Assembly: GCA_905479965.1 (NCBI GenBank)
Contig: CAJQOR010000229.1
Location: forward strand, 1-9,576
From: an uncultured Rhizobiaceae group bacterium
GTDB taxonomy: Bacteria > Pseudomonadota > Alphaproteobacteria > Rhizobiales > Rhizobiaceae
Length of the DNA: 9,576 bases
Direction: 5' to 3'
Shown: piece after piece, positions 6,484-9,576 of the stretch
Layout: the number at the start of each line of letters is the position of its first letter
How positions within the stretch are numbered: the stretch's first letter is position 1
Program-made: the position numbers and the translations under genes
Notes under the pieces: model-generated
Told to the model about the DNA's origin: nothing
The model's input: only the letters and a program-made list of their open reading frames with translations
The model's database searches: none

Positions 6484-7683
6484 ATGAAACAAACATGGCG
6501 CTGGTTTGGACCAGCAGATACGATATCAATAGATGATTTGTTACAAGCAGGTGTAGAGGGTGTAGTTTCAGCATTGCACCACATTGATACAGGCGCGATT
6601 TGGTCCGTTGAGGAAATTGAGCAACGACAAAAACTCATTGAGACACTTACAAACGGCTCGCCGTCGAGTATAAAATGGGATGTCGTTGAAAGCCTTCCAG
6701 TTTCAGAGAGAATTAAAACACAATCGGATGGATGGCGCGATGACATTGCAAATTATATTGAAAGCCTAAACAATCTGGCAGCATGCGATATTAAAACCGT
6801 TTGCTATAATTTCATGCCAGTTTTGGATTGGACGCGAACTGAACTTCGCGCAAAACTTCCACATGGTGGCACTGCCATGCGGTTTAACATCGTTGAGTTT
6901 GCATGTTTTGATATTCATATTTTGCAACGTCATGAAGCACGCAAAGATTACACAAACGACATTGTTCAGGCCGCCACAGAACACTTTAAAAATCTCGATC
7001 AAAGCGAGCAAGACGCACTTCAACATAATATCATAGCTGGACTTCCCGGGGCCAATGATAATTGGGCACTTGTCGACATTAAAAACCTGCTCGGGACCTA
7101 TGAAAACATAAACGCTGATAAGCTTCGTCAAAATTTGATCGACTTCTTAGATCTCATCATACCGACATGTGAAAAGCTTGGCATTAATATGTGTTGCCAT
7201 CCCGATGATCCTCCATTTTCGATTATGGGTTTGCCGCGCATAATGTCATCGCCCGATGATTATGCTTTGATCATGCAAGCTATCGATAGTCCCAATAATG
7301 GCATAACACTATGCACAGGCTCTTTGGGGGTCGTAAAAGACGTCGATTTCGAGAAATTTATTTCCCAATGGGGACATCGAATTCATTTCGTTCATCTTCG
7401 TAACACAACGCGCGAGGGCCCCTCATCTGAGGAAAAACACAGCTTTTATGAAGCCGCGCATCTTGAGGGCGACACCAATATGGTAAGCGTGATTGCAAGC
7501 CTATTAAACGAAGAAAAGATACGTTACGCGCAAAACCGAAATGATTGCGAAATACCGATGAGACCCGATCATGGTCAGGAAATATTAGATGATCTCAGCA
7601 GAAATTCGATGCCCGGCTATCCGCTGATCGGTCGCGTGCGCGGCCTTGCAGAACTGCGCGGAATTATGAAGGCTTTAGGATAG
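6484..7683 (+). CDS. uxuA: Mannonate dehydratase
   Basis: 399 residues, close to the E. coli UxuA length (394). It removes water from D-mannonate to give 2-keto-3-deoxy-D-gluconate in hexuronate (glucuronate) catabolism, and is a cytosolic metal-dependent TIM-barrel enzyme. Family hallmarks seen: the N-terminal KQTWRWFGPAD (2-12) and ALHHIDTGAIW (30-40), FNIVEFACFDIH (134-145), CCHPDDPP (237-244), GLPRIMSSPDDY (249-260), LCTGSLG (276-282), HFVHLRNTTRE (301-311), EAAHLEGD (323-330), MRPDHGQ (359-365) and the GLAELRG end. The Cys/His cluster at 237-239, His304 and Asp361 are the likely metal and catalytic residues. ATG 6484 has GGAG (6471-6474) 9 bases upstream. The rest of the pathway (uxaC, uxuB, kdgK, transporter) is not in the window. 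It probably has its own promoter in the spacer before it. Confidence 0.96.
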   Translation: MKQTWRWFGPADTISIDDLLQAGVEGVVSALHHIDTGAIWSVEEIEQRQKLIETLTNGSPSSIKWDVVESLPVSERIKTQSDGWRDDIANYIESLNNLAACDIKTVCYNFMPVLDWTRTELRAKLPHGGTAMRFNIVEFACFDIHILQRHEARKDYTNDIVQAATEHFKNLDQSEQDALQHNIIAGLPGANDNWALVDIKNLLGTYENINADKLRQNLIDFLDLIIPTCEKLGINMCCHPDDPPFSIMGLPRIMSSPDDYALIMQAIDSPNNGITLCTGSLGVVKDVDFEKFISQWGHRIHFVHLRNTTREGPSSEEKHSFYEAAHLEGDTNMVSVIASLLNEEKIRYAQNRNDCEIPMRPDHGQEILDDLSRNSMPGYPLIGRVRGLAELRGIMKALG

Positions 7684-7696
7684 CACGCTTTTCAAA

Positions 7697-9208
7697 TCAA
7701 CTTAATTGCGAAAACCAATCTTCCAATTGTTTAATCTCATCAATTGAATATCGAATACCAAGTTTTGATCTGCGCCACAAAACATCATCCGCGCAAGTCA
7801 CCCACTCATTTTCAATCAAATAGCGGATTTCAGCCTCAGTCATCGTATGTGCAAATTGTGCACCTAGATCTTCCATCTTCTTCGAACCTGCTACAATTTT
7901 CCAAGCATTGGTCCCATAAGATCGCACCAATCGTGCGGCATAATTTTGCGCCAAGAACGGATATTCTGCAACAAGCTTTGTGACCTTCGCATCATATTCA
8001 GAAGGTGCAAAATCACCACCTGGCAAAGTTCCCTCTGCAGTCCAAGGCTTACCTTTAGCACCAATCGTGTCTTCAATTTTTTCAAGCATAGATTCCGCTA
8101 ATCGGCGAAAGGTTGTGATCTTGCCACCAAAAATATTGATCATAGCCGCCTGGTTTTCTGGCTGCTCTTTTTTCAAAACATAATCGCGCGTTGCTTCTTG
8201 TGCAGCAGTTGCACCGTCATCATAGAGCGGGCGAACGCCAGAATATGTCCAAACAATATCATCTTCCACAATAGGTTTTTGAAAATACTCACTTGCAGCA
8301 TCGCATAAATACGTGCGTTCTTTAGGCGTAATTTTCACATCAGATGGATCACCTTCATAATCTTGATCTGTCGTTCCAATCAAGGTGAAATCCTGCTCAT
8401 ATGGCAACGCGAAAATAATTCTTCCGTCGGCATTTTGGAAGATATAAGCGCGATCATGATCATGCAATTTTGGCACAACAATATGACTACCCTGTACAAG
8501 ACGCACATTCTTCGCATCATTCACACCAGCAGCTTTGCCTAAAACGTCATCAACCCAAGGTCCTGCAGCATTAATCAAGATACGTGCTTTGTGTTCTTTA
8601 ACGTCGCCAGATTGCATATCTTCCGTTTTTATCGCCCAAATATCATCCTCACGCACCGCTGAAACAACTTTTGTCTGTGTGTTAATTGATGCGCCTTTGG
8701 ACTGGGCATCCATAGCGTTTAACACAACAAGACGAGCGTCATTCACCCAACAATCAGAATATTCAAATCCTTTTGTGAACAGAGGCTTTAACGGCTTACC
8801 CGTTTCATCTGTCTTTAAATTAACGGTTCTGGTTGGCGGTAACAACTTACGTTTCCCAATATAATCATAAAGGAAAAGCCCTGCCCGCAATAACCACGCC
8901 GGACGCAAATCTTTGTGGTGCGGCAAAATAAAGCGCATTGGCCAAATGATGTGGGGCGCAGCTTTGAGCAAAACTTCGCGTTCACTCAAGGCTTCGCGCA
9001 CCAAGCGAAATTCATAATGCTCAAGATAGCGCAATCCGCCATGGATAAGCTTTGATGACCATGAAGACGTCCCGCTTGCCAGATCATTCATTTCTGCCAG
9101 ATAAACAGAATATCCCCGGCCAGCGGCATCCCGTGCAATACCGCACCCATTGACACCGCCACCGATTACAAAAACATCAACTAGGTTAGACAATCCATTC
9201 TCCATCAT
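7697..9208 (-). CDS. glpD: Aerobic glycerol-3-phosphate dehydrogenase
   Basis: About 503 residues, the normal length. This FAD enzyme, attached to the inner membrane face, oxidises sn-glycerol-3-phosphate to dihydroxyacetone phosphate and passes electrons to quinone. Seen (numbered from 9211): the Rossmann dinucleotide motif VIGGGVNGCGIARDAAGRG (15-33), LASGTSSWSSKLIHGGLRY (44-62), WVNDARLV (155-162), NAAGPWVDD (214-222), LIGTTDQDYEGDP (277-289), YSGVRPLYDD (323-332), INIFGGKITTFRRLAE (358-373), and a C-terminal domain ending with DDVLWRRSKLGI (475-486). Possible starts are GTG 9211, ATG 9208, ATG 9205 and TTG 9193. Only TTG 9193 has a good Shine-Dalgarno (GGAG, 6 bases upstream), and it still precedes the Rossmann fold, so the true N-terminus may be 5-6 residues shorter. 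It converges on uxuA with 13 bp between stops, leaving no room for a separate terminator. Confidence 0.96.
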   Translation of the reverse strand: MMENGLSNLVDVFVIGGGVNGCGIARDAAGRGYSVYLAEMNDLASGTSSWSSKLIHGGLRYLEHYEFRLVREALSEREVLLKAAPHIIWPMRFILPHHKDLRPAWLLRAGLFLYDYIGKRKLLPPTRTVNLKTDETGKPLKPLFTKGFEYSDCWVNDARLVVLNAMDAQSKGASINTQTKVVSAVREDDIWAIKTEDMQSGDVKEHKARILINAAGPWVDDVLGKAAGVNDAKNVRLVQGSHIVVPKLHDHDRAYIFQNADGRIIFALPYEQDFTLIGTTDQDYEGDPSDVKITPKERTYLCDAASEYFQKPIVEDDIVWTYSGVRPLYDDGATAAQEATRDYVLKKEQPENQAAMINIFGGKITTFRRLAESMLEKIEDTIGAKGKPWTAEGTLPGGDFAPSEYDAKVTKLVAEYPFLAQNYAARLVRSYGTNAWKIVAGSKKMEDLGAQFAHTMTEAEIRYLIENEWVTCADDVLWRRSKLGIRYSIDEIKQLEDWFSQLS

Positions 9209-9236
9209 CACTTGTTATGACGATAGATATACCTCA

Positions 9237-9281
9237 AACGAAAATGAAATGAAAGCATAACGAAAATAAAATTTTCGTTAT
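9237..9281 (-). promoter_or_regulatory. GlpR-like operator cluster and/or terminator upstream of glpD
   Basis: ATAACGAAAAT (9257-9267) and ATTTTCGTTAT (9271-9281) are perfect 11-bp inverted arms around AAA. A further direct copy, AACGAAAATG, lies at 9237-9246, exactly 22 bp (two helical turns) from AACGAAAATA at 9259-9268. Each half matches the E. coli GlpR half-site as I recall it (WWCGAMRATW and its complement), although the order of the two inverted halves is opposite. A DeoR-type GlpR repressor controlling glpD is the natural reading. The palindrome also directly follows the upstream minus-strand gene's stop and is followed on that strand by a T-rich stretch, so it may terminate that gene too. 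Confidence 0.45.
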
Positions 9282-9287
9282 TTAGTC

Positions 9288-9576
9288 TTAAATCGAAAAA
9301 ACGTTCATTGGACCAATATGCGCTTGCTGTTTATCAATAACCTGTTCTTTAGGTGCGATCGTAAAGCATTCCTGTTCAAACCATTTCCAGTCATCCCGCC
9401 ATGTCCAACAATCATGTTTTTTATAAATGTCGGTGAACTCTGTTGCATAAGGTACATCAGTTTTGAAACAGATAGGATTTTGAAGATCTGCACCAAAATA
9501 CGTTTTTGCCAACGGCAAAGACCGATTTGATACATAATTTCCCATCCACTGTTTAAATCCTATTTCCGATTGCAAT
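9288..9576 (-). CDS. Unrecognised protein, C-terminal part (runs off window)
   Basis: A minus-strand frame open from the window edge to TAA at 9290-9288, giving at least 95 residues. A TTG at 9575 could start it, but without visible upstream sequence it is safer to treat it as the 3' part of a longer gene. The product is aromatic-rich, with a Trp-dense segment CWTWRDDWKWFEQE (56-69) and three Cys (36, 56, 69), and has no membrane segment. I recognise no family. It is 76 bp upstream of and codirectional with glpD, separated by the palindrome at 9257-9281, so it is probably a separate transcription unit. Confidence 0.5.
   Translation of the reverse strand, partial: LQSEIGFKQWMGNYVSNRSLPLAKTYFGADLQNPICFKTDVPYATEFTDIYKKHDCWTWRDDWKWFEQECFTIAPKEQVIDKQQAHIGPMNVFSI

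Overview
The window looks like chromosomal DNA from an AT-rich alphaproteobacterium, most likely in the Hyphomicrobiales (Rhizobiales). That guess rests on the GlpD sequence style, a tandem pair of Lin0512-family genes and a Rhizobiales-like UxuA, and it was not tested by any search. No transposase, integrase, phage gene, rRNA, tRNA or CRISPR array is visible.

Layout: positions 1-692 hold no convincing complete gene. This stretch contains a small GC-rich block, AT-rich spacer and a striking array of ten 11-bp tandem repeats (522-631), which ends about 65 bp before a class V PLP-dependent enzyme (696-1970). A 164-bp spacer follows. Its last 63 bases can fold into a hairpin that covers the ribosome binding site and the TTG start of a membrane-bound GGDEF-EAL cyclic-di-GMP enzyme (2135-4408), whose periplasmic sensor region carries a histidine-rich stretch. 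A weak terminator-like site separates it from a glutathionyl-hydroquinone reductase (4491-5459). Next come two overlapping Lin0512-family genes (5542-5910 and 5907-6254), then a 229-bp regulatory-looking spacer with two inverted repeats, then mannonate dehydratase uxuA (6484-7683). All of these are on the plus strand. Convergent to uxuA, with only 13 bp between stop codons, lies glpD (aerobic glycerol-3-phosphate dehydrogenase, minus strand, ending at 7697). Its upstream spacer holds a GlpR-like operator cluster or terminator, and beyond that is the C-terminal part of an unrecognised minus-strand gene running off the window.

Functionally the window is a mosaic rather than one pathway: hexuronate catabolism (uxuA), glycerol-3-phosphate oxidation (glpD), thiol/quinone detoxification (GHR), cyclic-di-GMP signalling, one PLP enzyme of unknown substrate, and the uncharacterised Lin0512 pair. 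The items most worth a second look are the 11-bp minisatellite, the structured leader of the cyclic-di-GMP gene with its His-rich sensor, and the translationally coupled Lin0512 paralogue pair. I see no strong evidence for a complete undescribed multi-gene system.
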